Assembly: GCF_001870485.1 (NCBI RefSeq)
Contig: NZ_MDKE01000010.1
Location: 1-64,000, forward strand
From: Oceanisphaera psychrotolerans
GTDB taxonomy: Bacteria > Pseudomonadota > Gammaproteobacteria > Enterobacterales > Aeromonadaceae
Direction of reading: 5' to 3'
Length of the DNA stretch: 64,000 nucleotides
In this document: positions 33,338 to 43,784 of the stretch, piece after piece
Position numbering within the stretch: position 1 is the first letter of the stretch
Layout: each line of letters begins with the position of its first letter
Program-made: the position numbers and the translations under genes
The notes under the pieces: generated by a model
What the model saw: only the letters and a program-made list of their open reading frames with translations
Told to the model about the DNA's origin: nothing
Database searches by the model: none

Positions 33338-34417
33338 TTACAGTACGTTAACGGCATTCAGCTCTTTGAAAGCCTGTTCCAGACGGGCAATCATGGACGT
33401 CTGGCCTTCACGCAGCCACACCCGCGGATCGTAGTATTTCTTGTTGGGCTTGTCGTCGCCGTCCGGGTTGCCGATCTGGCTCTGCAGATAGCCTTCCTTC
33501 GCCTTGTAATAGTTCATGATGCCGGCCCAGGTCGCCCACTGGGTGTCGGTATCGATGTTCATCTTGATCACACCGTAACCGATGGACTCCTTGATTTCTT
33601 CGGCCGAAGAACCGGAGCCACCGTGGAACACGAAGTTCAGGGACTTGGCCGGCAGGCCAAACTTCTCGGACACATACTGCTGGGAGTTGTCGAGAATTTT
33701 CGGGGTCAGCTTGACGTTACCCGGCTTGTACACGCCGTGTACGTTACCGAAGGAAGCGGCGATGGTGAACTTGTCGCTGATGGCACTCAGTTTTTCGTAG
33801 GCATAGGCCACGTCTTCCGGCTGGGTGTACAGCATGGAGCTGTCCATGCCGGTGTTGTCGACACCGTCTTCTTCACCGCCGGTACAGCCCAGTTCGATCT
33901 CCAGGGTCATGCCAATCTTGCTCATGCGCTCAAGGTATCTGGCGCAAGTCTCGATGTTCTCTTCCAGGCTCTCTTCGGACAAATCGATCATGTGCGAGCT
34001 GAACAGCGGCTTGCCGGTTTCGGCAAAGTGCTTCTCGCCGGCATCCAGCAGGCCGTCGATCCAGGGCAGCAGCTTCTTGGCGGCATGGTCGGTATGCAGG
34101 ATCACCGGCACGCCGTAGGCTTCGGCCAGCGCATGCACATGACGGGCACCGGAAATGGCACCCAGAATGGCAGCCTGCTGGCCTTCCAGCTTCAGGCCCT
34201 TGCCGGCGAAGAAGGCGGCACCGCCGTTGGAAAACTGGACCACAACCGGCGCTTGCATTTTGGCGGCGGCTTCCATCACCCCGTTGGCAGACTCGGTACC
34301 CACCACGTTGACCGCCGGCAGGGCAAAGGCATTTTCCTTGGCGATGGCAAAAATCTTCTGCATATCATCGCCGCTGACCACACCCGGCTTTACCACATCA
34401 AAAATCTTCTGAGACAT
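33338..34417 (-). CDS. fbaA: Fructose-bisphosphate aldolase, class II
   Basis: Zinc-dependent aldolase of glycolysis, 359 residues, same length as E. coli FbaA. VILHTDHAAKKLLPWIDGLL carries zinc ligands and the catalytic Asp. NFVFHGGSGSSAEEI is the phosphate-binding loop. The ATG at 34417 follows CAGGAGCGAG and gives MSQKIFDVVKPGVV; the longer frame is ignored. It is the last gene of epd-pgk-fbaA, 87 bp after pgk. Confidence 0.96.
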   Translation of the reverse strand: MSQKIFDVVKPGVVSGDDMQKIFAIAKENAFALPAVNVVGTESANGVMEAAAKMQAPVVVQFSNGGAAFFAGKGLKLEGQQAAILGAISGARHVHALAEAYGVPVILHTDHAAKKLLPWIDGLLDAGEKHFAETGKPLFSSHMIDLSEESLEENIETCARYLERMSKIGMTLEIELGCTGGEEDGVDNTGMDSSMLYTQPEDVAYAYEKLSAISDKFTIAASFGNVHGVYKPGNVKLTPKILDNSQQYVSEKFGLPAKSLNFVFHGGSGSSAEEIKESIGYGVIKMNIDTDTQWATWAGIMNYYKAKEGYLQSQIGNPDGDDKPNKKYYDPRVWLREGQTSMIARLEQAFKELNAVNVL

Positions 34418-34446
34418 TATCTCGCTCCTGTTATTTATTCCCATCA

Positions 34447-34465
34447 CCGGCCACCAAGTGGCCGG
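34447..34465 (-). other. Intercistronic stem-loop, pgk-fbaA
   Basis: CCGGCCAC-caa-GTGGCCGG, a perfect 8-bp stem without a T-tract, lies 30 bp before the fbaA start. It may stabilise or mark the 3' end of a processed pgk message. Confidence 0.5.
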
Positions 34466-34488
34466 ATGAATTAAATCAGTCTTTTCAA

Positions 34489-34520
34489 TTAACCCTGGGT
34501 TCTGTTAACCCTGGGCTCTT
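34489..34520. repeat. 16-bp tandem duplication at the pgk stop
   Basis: TTAACCCTGGGTTCTG is followed directly by TTAACCCTGGGCTCTT. The second copy holds the pgk stop codon and the last codons, and the first copy places an extra TAA downstream. It looks like a slippage or small duplication event with no effect on the protein. Confidence 0.7.
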
Positions 34521-35668
34521 TGCTCCAGCATGGCCACTGCCGGCAGGGTCTTGCCTTCGACAAATTCGAGGAAGGCACCGCCACCGGTAGAAATATAGGA
34601 AATCTGATCCTTGATGCCGAACAAATCGATAGCCGCCAGGGTATCGCCGCCACCGGCAATGGAGAAAGCCTCGCTCTCGGCAATCGCCCGGGCCACGATT
34701 TCGGTACCGCGGCGGAAGTTTTCAAACTCGAATACACCCACCGGGCCATTCCAGATAATGGTCTTGGCGTTTTTCAGAATTTCGGCAATGCGCTGGGCCG
34801 ACTCATCACCCAGATCCATGATCTCTTCCTCATCGGTCACCTCGGAAGCCTTCTTGATGGTCGCCGGTGCGGTCTCGGAGAATTCAAGTCCGGTACGCAC
34901 GTCGGTGGCCAGCGGAATATCACACTTGGCCATCAGTCGCTTGGCTTCGGGGATCAGATCCGGCTCGTAGAGCGACTTGCCCACATTGTGGCCCGCGGCG
35001 GCAACAAAGGTATTGGAGATACCGCCACCCACCACCAGCTGGTCGGCGATGCCGGACAGAGACTCCAGCACGGTCAGCTTGGTGGACACCTTGGAGCCAC
35101 CCACTACCGCCACCAGAGGACGGGCCGGGTTATCCAGCGCCTTGCCCAGCGCTTCCAGCTCGGCGGACAGCAAGGGGCCGGCACAGGCCACGGGGGCAAA
35201 TTTGGCGACGCCATGAGTGGACGCCTGGGCCCGGTGAGCGGTACCGAAGGCATCCATCACAAACACGTCACACAGGGCGGCGTACTGCCGGGACAGCGTC
35301 TCGTCGTCTTTTTTCTCGCCCTTGTTGAAGCGCACGTTTTCCAGCACCACCAGCTCGCCGGCGGTCAGTTCGACGCCGTCCAGGTAATCCTTGGCCAGGC
35401 GCACGGGAGCAGACAGCGTCTGCTGGAGGTAGGCCACCACCGGCTGCAACGAGAACTCCTCGGCATATTCGCCTTCGGTGGGACGTCCCAGGTGGGAGGT
35501 CACCATCACCTTGGCGCCCTGGGCCAGGGCCGCTTCGATGGTCGGCAGAGAAGCCAGGATACGGGCATCGGAGGTGACCTTGCCACCCTTCACCGGAACG
35601 TTGAGATCGGCACGGATCAGCACGCGCTTGCCGGCCAGATCCAAGTCATTCATTTTAATTACAGACAT
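34505..35668 (-). CDS. pgk: Phosphoglycerate kinase
   Basis: 387-residue glycolytic kinase. [19 protein letters not shown] is the substrate-binding N-terminal motif, LASHLGRPT-like text appears as [13 protein letters not shown], and [13 protein letters not shown] is the C-terminal nucleotide loop. The ATG at 35668 follows AGGAAGAGG and yields [20 protein letters not shown]. 44 bp separate it from epd. Confidence 0.97.
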   Translation of the reverse strand: MSVIKMNDLDLAGKRVLIRADLNVPVKGGKVTSDARILASLPTIEAALAQGAKVMVTSHLGRPTEGEYAEEFSLQPVVAYLQQTLSAPVRLAKDYLDGVELTAGELVVLENVRFNKGEKKDDETLSRQYAALCDVFVMDAFGTAHRAQASTHGVAKFAPVACAGPLLSAELEALGKALDNPARPLVAVVGGSKVSTKLTVLESLSGIADQLVVGGGISNTFVAAAGHNVGKSLYEPDLIPEAKRLMAKCDIPLATDVRTGLEFSETAPATIKKASEVTDEEEIMDLGDESAQRIAEILKNAKTIIWNGPVGVFEFENFRRGTEIVARAIAESEAFSIAGGGDTLAAIDLFGIKDQISYISTGGGAFLEFVEGKTLPAVAMLEQRAQG

Positions 35669-35712
35669 GTGTGTCCTCTTCCTGTAAGTACAAAGTGTTG
35701 TAAAAAAACGGT

Positions 35713-36735
35713 TTAGCCCTGATTGTTTATCGCTTTCATCCACGTCAGGCTGGTATCCAGCATGCGATTGGCAAAGCCCCACTCGTTGTCACACCACATC
35801 AGCATCTTGATCAGGTTGGCGTCGCTGACCCGGGTCTGGGTGCCATCGATAATGGAGGAGTGGGGATCGTGATTGAAATCCACCGACACCAGCGGTGCTT
35901 CAGTATAGCCGAGAATGCCCTTGAGCGGCCCTTCTGCCGCCTCTCGCAACACCCGGTTGACTTCGTCAACGGTGGCCTTGTTTTCAACAATCACGCTCAG
36001 GTCCATGGCGGTCACGTTAATGGTGGGTACCCGCACGGAAATGGCTTCGAACTTGCCCGCGAAATGGGGCAGAATACGTTCGACCCCCTTGGCCAGCTTG
36101 GTATCCACCGGAATGATGGACTGGCTGGCTGCGCGGGTTCGCCGCAGATCCGCATGGTAGGCATCGATCACCTGTTGGTCATTCATGGCCGAGTGAATTG
36201 TAGTAATATTACCACATTTAATATTAAAAACCCGGTGCAAGATCTCAATTACAGGTACCACGCAGTTGGTGGTACAGGAGGCGTTGGACACGATGGTCTC
36301 GTTGCCGGTCAGTTGCTGGTGATTGACCCCATAGACGATGGTGGCGTCGAGATCGTTGTCACCCGGATGGGAAAACAGCACCTTTTTGGCACCGGCCTTC
36401 AGATGCAGCTCCGCATCGGCCCGGCTCGACAATACACCGGTACATTCCAGCACCAGATCGACGTCCAGCTCGGCCCAGGGCAGCCTGGCTGGCTCGGGCT
36501 CATGACATAAGCGGATGATATCGTCTTCAATCTCGAAGGCCCCCGGCAACAGCGTCACTTCCCGACCGAAACGTCCGTGGCTGGAGTCGTAACGGGTAAG
36601 ATGGGCCATGGCCTCCGGCTCGGCCAGCTCGTTGATGGCGACAATCTTCATATGGCGGTGCAGATCACGTTCGTAAAAAGCCCGCAATACACTGCGTCCG
36701 ATACGGCCGTAGCCGTTGATGGCGAGTCGAATCAT
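35713..36735 (-). CDS. epd: D-erythrose-4-phosphate dehydrogenase
   Basis: GAPDH-like enzyme that oxidises erythrose 4-phosphate for pyridoxal phosphate synthesis, 340 residues. The NAD motif is [16 protein letters not shown]. The catalytic Cys is in [18 protein letters not shown], and the C-terminal [12 protein letters not shown] is conserved. Epd rather than GapA is supported by divergence in the N-terminal half and by the epd-pgk-fbaA order of E. coli. Confidence 0.93.
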   Translation of the reverse strand: MIRLAINGYGRIGRSVLRAFYERDLHRHMKIVAINELAEPEAMAHLTRYDSSHGRFGREVTLLPGAFEIEDDIIRLCHEPEPARLPWAELDVDLVLECTGVLSSRADAELHLKAGAKKVLFSHPGDNDLDATIVYGVNHQQLTGNETIVSNASCTTNCVVPVIEILHRVFNIKCGNITTIHSAMNDQQVIDAYHADLRRTRAASQSIIPVDTKLAKGVERILPHFAGKFEAISVRVPTINVTAMDLSVIVENKATVDEVNRVLREAAEGPLKGILGYTEAPLVSVDFNHDPHSSIIDGTQTRVSDANLIKMLMWCDNEWGFANRMLDTSLTWMKAINNQG

Positions 36736-36914
36736 TTACTCTGGTTCCTGCTGACGTGAAGGCGGCACCGGGGATTCCCCTTCCGGCACAAAAATGAGGC
36801 ACCAGTCTAACGGGGATTCAAATCGAGGGGAATGGCAAGGGCACAGTTCACCCCGTGCCTGCAGGTCATTTGAGCGGATAATGTGAGGATGAAGGCAAAT
36901 TCGGGTGCCGTCAT

Positions 36915-37079
36915 TCAGACCACCTCCAGTTGCACCTCCAACGGCAGATTCATCATTCGGGTCCTGTCGGCCTGGTCTTGCAGCCACAACAGCAACTGCA
37001 TCGGGTAACAATCGTCTGCCGCCGACGCACAAGGTGGTAACGAAGAGAGCGGAATCGTCATCTGCTGCCGGTTGTCCAT
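36915..37079 (-). CDS. Possible small protein of 54 residues
   Basis: An ATG at 37079, preceded by GTGAGGACGATACC, opens a frame of 54 codons to a TGA at 36915. The product starts MDNRQQMTIPLSSLPPC and ends MNLPLEVQLEVV. It has two cysteines and a hydrophobic middle (YPMQLLLWLQDQ). I recognise no family. It fills most of the gap 36736-37152 between epd and the MFS gene; nothing else is seen there. A plausible ribosome site is the main support. Confidence 0.35.
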   Translation of the reverse strand: MDNRQQMTIPLSSLPPCASAADDCYPMQLLLWLQDQADRTRMMNLPLEVQLEVV

Positions 37080-37152
37080 GGTATCGTCCTCACTGATGAA
37101 GTCAGCTGCAGACTAACAGGGGGTCTTGACACTTTGATGACAATTTCGCCGC

Positions 37153-38537
37153 TCAATGGGAGACCAGTACCGCCCCTTCCTCGGTGGCATCCATCACCGG
37201 TTCCGGCTCCGGCTCCGGCAACTCCAGCTCCATCTGGCCGGCTTTTGCCTCCTCCAGTGCCTCCTGCTCCATGTCCGGAAACACCTCTTCCATGGGAACA
37301 TCTACAAACTCTTCGTTACGGGGATCCAGCTCGACAATGATACCGGCCGTTTCCGCCGAGGTCTGAATATAGTGGGCCTGCTCCGGTACCGGCACCGATT
37401 TGCTGCGCCACTGCCAAATCCAGGTATAACCCCCCAGTACCACCGCTACCCCGGCACAGCCGTAATAAAGCCCCTGCGCGCCCAGCCACGACATCATGGA
37501 CGAACTGAACATGGGACCGAGCGAGCTGCCCAGACCATAGCTCAACAGCAGGGTGGTGCTGGCCGCCACTATATGGTGGGCCTCCAGGCGGTCGTTGGTG
37601 ATCGCCACCGCCACCGGATAGAGGGAGGCCACCATGCCCATATAGAGTGAAGAAAAGCCGATTAACAGCCAGAGATGCAGATGCCCGCCGAACACCACCC
37701 CCAGGGCGCTGACGGTGATGATGATGTTGATCCAGACCATGATCTTGCTGCGGTCGAGCCGGTCGCACAAACGGCCCAGGGGCCAGGCAAAGAGAATAAA
37801 GGTAAACACCGAGGCCGCCATGAAATAGGAAAGCTGGTTCACCGGCAGGCCGACTTCGATGGCATAAACCGGCGCCATCGAGTAGAAACTGCTGATCAGG
37901 ATCCCGCTGCACAATGCCGCCAGCAGCCCCACCGGCGCATCCCTGACAATGGCTTTCACACTGATCCGTTCATTGTGCTCTATGGTCGGTGCCTCCACCC
38001 GGCTCAGAGACAGGGGGACCAGGGCCGCGGTCAGCACGATGGCCCCCAGGGTAAAGGGCACGAAGGCGACCGGATCGACCAGACCGATCAGCAGCTGGCC
38101 GGCGGTGGCCGCCACATAGGTACAGATTTGATAGGTAAAAAACAGCGTCGCCCGATATTCATTGGTGGCCACCGCACTGAACCAGCTTTCTATCACCACA
38201 AAACTGCCGGCCACCGCCACCCCGCTCAGGGCTCGCAGCAAGGCCCAGATGATGATGCTGTCGGTCAGCGGAAAAATCAGCGTGGAACTGGCCAGAAAGG
38301 CACTGAAAACGGCAAAAGCCGGATATGTCCGACGCGCTGGATCACCTTGGGGCCATAGAGCGAGCCAAACACAAAGCCCACCGAATAGCACACCATGATG
38401 CTACCGATCAGCGTCGGCTCAACGCCCTTGAGTCCCAGATTGACCCCCAGCAGGGTCATCACGAACGTATTGCCGCCCATCAACAGAAAAACACTGATAA
38501 TCAGGGAAGAAAGAGAAATGACCAGGCGTTTTATCAT
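37153..38537 (-). CDS. MFS transporter with acidic C-terminal tail, apparent one-base frameshift
   Basis: Twelve-helix major facilitator of the YcaD-like group. The N-terminal part (MIKRLVISLSSLIISVFLLM to QRVGHIR) is in one frame and the rest (AFAVFSAFLASSTLIFPLTD onward) in another. One restored G at 38318-38322 gives about 461 residues. Helix 5 motif ALLRALSGVAVAGSFVVIES fits MFS. The cytoplasmic tail after residue ~400 is very acidic (MEEVFPDMEQEALEEAKAGQ and a PEPEPEP run), longer than I expect. The substrate is unknown. The ribosome site before the start is weak. Confidence 0.8.
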
Positions 38538-38692
38538 GAGCGGCCGCTGTTGGAATGGCTGGGTGGTATTGTCATTAGGTTGACAGGAAACTCATATATT
38601 GAACAGCCTGAATATACTTTTTATCCGTTTTTAGATCACGATTATTAGACATGAGCCCATGAATTAAATTAATAGCCGATGCATCGCAAAAA

Positions 38693-38721
38693 AAAAATCC
38701 CCGGACCAGCCGGGGATTTTT
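38693..38721 (-). terminator. Rho-independent terminator of glcB
   Basis: On the minus strand AATCCCCGG-ctggt-CCGGGGATT is followed by a run of ten T. It lies 16 bp after the glcB stop. Confidence 0.88.
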
Positions 38722-38737
38722 GACGACAGCAGGATAA

Positions 38738-40908
38738 TCAGCCCTGTGCTTTGAGCTTGCGCCGATAGGCGTGCAGCAGCGGCTCGGTATAGCCGCTGGG
38801 CTGGGTAGTTCCCTCGAACACCAGCGCACAGGCCGCCTCGAAGGCGATACCGTCGAAGCCCGGTGCCATATTGCGGTACAGGGGGTCACCCGCATTCTGC
38901 TGATCAACCACGGCGGCCATGCGCTGCATGGTTTCCTGTACCTGCGCTTTGGTGCAGATACCGTGGCGCAGCCAGTTGGCGATGTGCTGAGCGGAAATAC
39001 GCAGGGTAGCGCGGTCTTCCATCAGGCCCACATCGTTGATGTCCGGTACCTTGGAGCAACCGACACCCTGATCAATCCAGCGCACCACATAACCGAGAAT
39101 CCCCTGAGCATTGTTATCCAGCTCACGCTGGATCTCTGCGGCAGTCAGACTTTCCGGCTGGGTCAGCAGCGGTATGGTCAGCAATTCGTCCAGGCTGGCC
39201 GGTGCACGAGACTTGAGCTCATCCTGGCGAGACTTCACGTTCACCTGATGGTAATGAGTGCTATGCAGCACGGCGGCGGTCGGCGACGGAACCCAGGCGG
39301 TGTTGGCGCCGGCCATGGGGTGCCCGATTTTCTGCTCCAGCATCTCGGCCATGTTGTCGGGAATGGCCCACATGCCCTTGCCGATTTGCGCCTTGCCCTG
39401 CAGGCCGGCAGCCAGCCCCACATCCACGTTGTTGTTCTCGTAAGACTGGATCCAGGCTTGTTGCTTCATGGCGCCTTTGGCGACCACGGGGCCGGCCTCC
39501 ATGCTGGTGTGGATCTCGTCACCGGTGCGGTCCAGGAATCCGGTGTTGATGAATACCACCCGCTCGCGGGCTTCGTATATGCAGGCTTTCAGGTTGACAC
39601 TGGTGCGGCGCTCTTCGTCCATGATACCCACTTTCAGGGTATTCCTGGCCAGACCCAGCACCTGTTCGATACGGGCGAACAGTTCGCAGGTAAAGGCCAC
39701 TTCTTCCGGACCGTGCATCTTGGGCTTGACGATGTACACGCTGCCGGTGCGGGAGTTCCTGAACCGGCCGTTGCCTTTCAGATCGTGAATGGCAATCAGA
39801 GAGGTCAACAGACCATCGATAATGCCTTCCGGCACTTCGTTGCCGTCTTTGTCCAGAACCGCTTCGTTGGTCATCAGATGACCGACATTACGCACGAACA
39901 GCAGGCTGCGGCCATGCAGATGGAAGCTTCGCCGTTAGGGGCCAGATACGGGCGATCCGGGTTCAGGCTGCGGGTGATTTCCTTATCACCCTTCCTGACC
40001 TTCTCGGTCAGGGTGCCCTTCATCAGGCCCAGCCAGTTGCGGTATACGCCGACCTTGTCTTCTGCATCAACGGCCGCAACGGAGTCTTCGCAGTCCATGA
40101 TGGTGGACAGGGCGGACTCCAGCAGCAGATCCTTGATACCGGCCTTGTCGTCTTTACCCACCTGGCTGGTGCGATCGAACTGCAGCTCGATATGCAGGCC
40201 GTTGTTGCACAGCAAAACCGCAGCGGGCGCGGACGGATCGCCGTTATAGCCGGCAAACTTGGCGGTGTCGGCCAGCATCGTGACCTTGCCGTTTTCCAGG
40301 GTGACCTGCAACTGAGCGTCAACCACCCGGTAGGCGGTGGCATCGGCGTGGCTGCCGCTTGCCAGCGGTACCGCCTGATCCAGCAGATTGCGGCCCCACA
40401 CGATGACCTTGGCCGCACGACGCGGGTTGAAGGCTTTGGTTTTCTCTGCGCCGTCGGCATCGGAAATGACATCGCTGCCATAGAGCGCGTCGTACAGACT
40501 GCCCCAGCGTGCATTGGCGGCATTGAGCGCATAACGGGCATTGTTGACCGGCACCACCAGCTGAGGGCCGGCCAGGGTAGCCAGTTCGGCATCCACGTTG
40601 GTGGTGGTAATGGCGAAGTCATCGACGGCCGGCAGCAGATAGCCGATGTCGGTCAGAAACTGCTTGTAGGCGGCCGCATCATGGGGTTGACCGGCATGCG
40701 CCTGATGCCAGTTGTCGATTTGTTCCTGCAGTTGTTCGCGTTTGGCCAGCAGGGCGCGGTTTCTGGGCGCAAGATCGTTAACGATTTGCTCCATGCCGGT
40801 CCAGAAGGTAGCGGGCTCGACGCCGGTACCGGGAATGATGTCATTGACTACCAGATCGTGAAGAACGGTAGCAACCTGTAAAGATCCGAGATGAGTACGT
40901 TCCGTCAT
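38738..40908 (-). CDS. glcB: Malate synthase G, apparent one-base frameshift
   Basis: Condenses glyoxylate and acetyl-CoA to malate. The first 320 or so residues ([20 protein letters not shown] to LAPNGEAS) and the rest ([20 protein letters not shown] onward) lie in two frames. One restored G/C near 39921-39924 gives [18 protein letters not shown] and a total of 723 residues, the classic GlcB length. Catalytic-region text includes [20 protein letters not shown] and [13 protein letters not shown]. Monocistronic, with its own terminator. No aceA or glc genes nearby. Confidence 0.93.
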
Positions 40909-41399
40909 AGGTGGTTTCTTCTATTTTATAGGTTTATGTAACGACCGATTGTTTACCATTTTTTCTTGGGAATCACAGTCTACCTTGGGATGCCGTAAAC
41001 TGGCAAAGCAGAAATGCCATTATTTAGTCACAATACATTTACAAAAATGCATATTAAATCGCTTTTTCCTGCTTAGCCACCGACAAACCGGTGCCATTAT
41101 CGGCTACAAGGTGATGAATCGCTCTCAATAAACCCATATTTTGTATCATTGGAAAAATACAATCAACGTTGAGCGACATCATCAATCATCTCCAAATGAC
41201 TCGGCTAGACGGTTAGAAAACCGTGGTGCCTCCGGCGACGCTTGCATGCTCTTTTATGCCTGGATCACCGGGTCATCTCACCGCCCCATAAAACCACCAA
41301 AGCCCAGCGGGGCTGAAGAAGGCCTCGACCATTTGACCGGCTAAAAGGAAGGATAGAAGCCATACCATACTAGGCCACCTGGTGCAGAGGGTCGAAACA

Positions 41400-41428
41400 T
41401 AAAAAAAGCGTCTGCCAATGGCAGACGC
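41400..41428 (-). terminator. Rho-independent terminator ending the iolG operon
   Basis: On the minus strand GCGTCTGCC-att-GGCAGACGC (9-bp perfect stem) is followed by TTTTTTT. It closes the minus-strand unit that ends with iolG. The rest of 40909-41399 is the glcB upstream region; I see no gene there. Confidence 0.88.
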
Positions 41429-41430
41429 AA

Positions 41431-41572
41431 ATCAGACTACTCGAGTCTGATACCCGTAGAGAAACGTAATAACCCCGGTAACCCCTCTCATACCGCGCCC
41501 GGGCGATGGCGGGATAGTTGATTTCGCCGGTACCGGGCTCGCCATTGTCGATGTGCCGCCCGGTCCCTGTAT
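41431..41572 (-). pseudogene. Remnant of a hydroxypyruvate isomerase-like gene
   Basis: Directly after the iolG stop, a different minus-strand frame reads GRHIDNGEPGTGEINYPAIA and then RARYERGYRGYYVSLRV. GEPGTGEINYPAI followed by a GYxG segment is the conserved C-terminal signature of the hydroxypyruvate isomerase (Hyi) TIM-barrel family. Only about 40 residues remain; there is no start, and the signature appears internally shortened. It runs into the terminator. This looks like the decayed or deleted tail of a gene once downstream of iolG. Family call by eye only. Confidence 0.5.
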
Positions 41573-42559
41573 TTACAACCGGACCGTCTTGCCGGTGGTG
41601 TAGGACTCCAGTGCTGCATCGGCCAGGCGCAGAGCCTGCTCGCCTTCCTTGCCGCCGCTCAGGCACTCGACTCGACCCAGTGCCACGTCCACGAAGTGAG
41701 CCCATTCTGCCCGGAAGGCGGCACTGTAGCGTTCCAGGAAGAAATATTGCGGGTTGGCCACACTGGCACCCTGACCATTGGCCAGCAGTACCGTGTTTTC
41801 CAGCTGGTTCTCGGCCCGGAGCAGGCCCTCGGCGCCCAGCAGTTCGATACGCTGGTCGTAGCCGAAACCGGAGCGGCGGGTGTTGACGATGGTGCCCAGG
41901 GCGCCGGAGGCAAATTCCAGGGTAATGGTGGCGGTATCGATATCGCCGGCCTCGCCGATGGCCGGATCCACCACACAGCTACCGCGGGCGGTCACCGCCA
42001 CCACCGGCTCGTCCACCAGATAGCAGGCCATGTCGAAGTCATGGATGGTCATGTCGCGAAACAGGCCACCGGAGCGCTGGATATAGGACACGGGGGGCGG
42101 CGACGGATCCCGGGAGACGATCAACACCGACTCGGCCTTGCCGATCTGCCCTTGCTGGTAGCGGTTGCGCACGGCGGCAAAGTTGGGATCGAAGCGGCGA
42201 TTGAACCCCACCAGCAGCGGTACCTTGCATTCTTCCACCACCTTGAGACAGGCCTGCACCCGCTCCAGGCTGAGATCCACCGGCTTTTCACAGAAGATGG
42301 CCTTGCCGCTGCGCGCCGCCAGCTCGATGAAGTCGGCGTGAGTGTCGGTAGCCGAGCCGATCACCACCGCATCGATGCTGTTGTCGGCCATCACCTCTTC
42401 CAGGGTTTTCACCGGCGCACCGGTTTTCTCGGACAGGCTCTGAGCCACTTCCGGGAAGGCATCCACGATGGCCGCCAGCCGGCTTTCCGGGTGGGCCAAA
42501 ATATTCGCCGAATGCACCTGGCCGATGCGGCCGGCGCCAATCAATGCCACATTAATCAT
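41573..42559 (-). CDS. iolG: Inositol 2-dehydrogenase
   Basis: Gfo/Idh/MocA-family NAD enzyme that oxidises myo-inositol to scyllo-inosose, 328 residues. The Rossmann motif is VALIGAGRIGQVHSANI, the catalytic Lys is in IFCEKPVDLS (near 97), and the DxxxH-type segment is MTIHDFDMACYLVDEP. It follows iolB by 27 bp in a unit ending at the 41400 terminator. Among the dehydrogenases in the island it is the one closest to classical IolG. Confidence 0.92.
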   Translation of the reverse strand: MINVALIGAGRIGQVHSANILAHPESRLAAIVDAFPEVAQSLSEKTGAPVKTLEEVMADNSIDAVVIGSATDTHADFIELAARSGKAIFCEKPVDLSLERVQACLKVVEECKVPLLVGFNRRFDPNFAAVRNRYQQGQIGKAESVLIVSRDPSPPPVSYIQRSGGLFRDMTIHDFDMACYLVDEPVVAVTARGSCVVDPAIGEAGDIDTATITLEFASGALGTIVNTRRSGFGYDQRIELLGAEGLLRAENQLENTVLLANGQGASVANPQYFFLERYSAAFRAEWAHFVDVALGRVECLSGGKEGEQALRLADAALESYTTGKTVRL

Positions 42560-42586
42560 CTATCGTCTCCTGTCCTTGTGTTCGAC

Positions 42587-43407
42587 TTATTTGTTCTTGG
42601 GGTAGTTGTCTGAATTCACCCAGGCGTGATCGGCTTCCCAGGTAAAACGCCACTTGCGGATGGGACCGGCCATGACATTCAGGTAGTAGTTGTTGTAACC
42701 GGCAATGGTCGCGACCGGATGATAGCCCCTGGGCACCTGCACCACGTCCTGGTTATAAGGCGCCATGCACTCGTCCAGCTCGAAATCGTCGGTATAGACC
42801 CGCTGCAGGGCAAAACCCTGGGGCGGATCGAAGCGATGGTAATAGGTTTCTTCCAGATAGGTTTCACCCGGTTCCGCGTCCTGATCATGTTTGTGGGACG
42901 GGTAGGAACTGGTGCAGCCCTCATCGGTGAACACTTCCACCACCAGCAGGCTGTCCGCTGCTGCGGTATCGGGCAGAATATTGTGCACGTAACGCTGGTT
43001 GTGGCCCTTGCCGCGCTGTTCGGCGTCGACCTGCTCCGGGCCGATCAGCCGGGCCTTGTGGTTGCCATGGCCCGGCGCCTTGCACACGGCCAGCTCCAGC
43101 CTGGTTTCGGCGGTAACGGTGAACTGGTCGTCGTTGGGCACATACACGGAATAGGGTTTCTTGCGCTCGAAAGGACTCATCCTCTCGCCGATGGATTCAA
43201 CACTCAATTCACGGGTGCGGACGCTGGCCTTGCCCGCCACCAGCACCAGGCAGACTTCCTGGTCCAGAGTATCCTGGGTCAGGCTCTGGCCGGCTTCCAG
43301 TTCATACACTTCGAAGCCCACATACCCCCAGCCGGCCGACGCCGGCGTGATGCGCTGAATGGCACCCTGCTGTCCGGTAGCTGACGCCTGGATAATAACT
43401 TGGACAT
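42587..43407 (-). CDS. iolB: 5-deoxy-glucuronate isomerase, apparent frameshift near the start
   Basis: Cupin isomerase that turns 5-deoxyglucuronate into 5-dehydro-2-deoxygluconate. ITPASAGWGYVGFEVYELEA is the conserved N-terminal region. Metal ligands lie in SSYPSHKHDQD and ETYYHRFDPPQGFALQRVY. The best start is ATG 43407, behind AGGGGGAAC, reading MSKLLSR. It joins the main frame only if one G/C is restored near 43388-43392, beside a CCTGG. This gives 273 residues, the usual length. Without the fix one must use a TTG at 43453 with an atypical N-terminus. Confidence 0.9.
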
Positions 43408-43453
43408 CCGTTCCCCCTGGTTGGTGAATGATTAATTCTGCTGAAAACGACAA

Positions 43454-43469
43454 TAAAACATTTATTTCA
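43454..43469. promoter_or_regulatory. Candidate IolR operator upstream of iolB
   Basis: TAAAACATTTATTTCA keeps one arm (TTTCA) and a weaker second arm of the TGAAA-N6-TTTCA motif found elsewhere in the island. It sits 47 bp before the iolB ATG, where it could repress an iolB-iolG promoter. Confidence 0.4.
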
Positions 43470-43694
43470 TTTGATGAAGTTATGAATCCGGGAATTCAGC
43501 GCCTCCTTAACAAAATTGTGACCAATAACGCAATTCATTAACCCGACGACAAAACAGAAGGCCGGGACCCGCCGCCAGAGAGTGGATTTCGGGAATGCTT
43601 GTTTCAAATGTTGCCGGCGATGGTGGTCGGGGGAGCCGCTGCCAGCGGCAGACACCGGGACCGGTCAACCATCCCCTCGCCGGCCTTAAACCCC

Positions 43695-43784
43695 TTGCCC
43701 TGCAAAAAGGTCAGTCAGAGTGACGGTCACATCCTGCAAATCCTTTGCCCTGCAAAAAGGTCAGGCTAGCGGTTACATCCTGCA
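43695..43784. repeat. Imperfect tandem duplication at the end of the TIM-barrel gene
   Basis: TTGCCCTGCAAAAAGGTCAG occurs identically at 43695-43714 and 43745-43764. GGTCACATCCTGCA (43725) and GGTTACATCCTGCA (43771) follow each copy. The period is about 46-50 bp. The stop codon of the gene at 43711 lies within the downstream copy, so the duplication replaces the natural C-terminal residues. Confidence 0.75.

Noticed and set aside
41141-41344. Small plus-strand frame upstream of glcB
   Set aside because: No ribosome site, no family, and random-looking composition in a promoter region.
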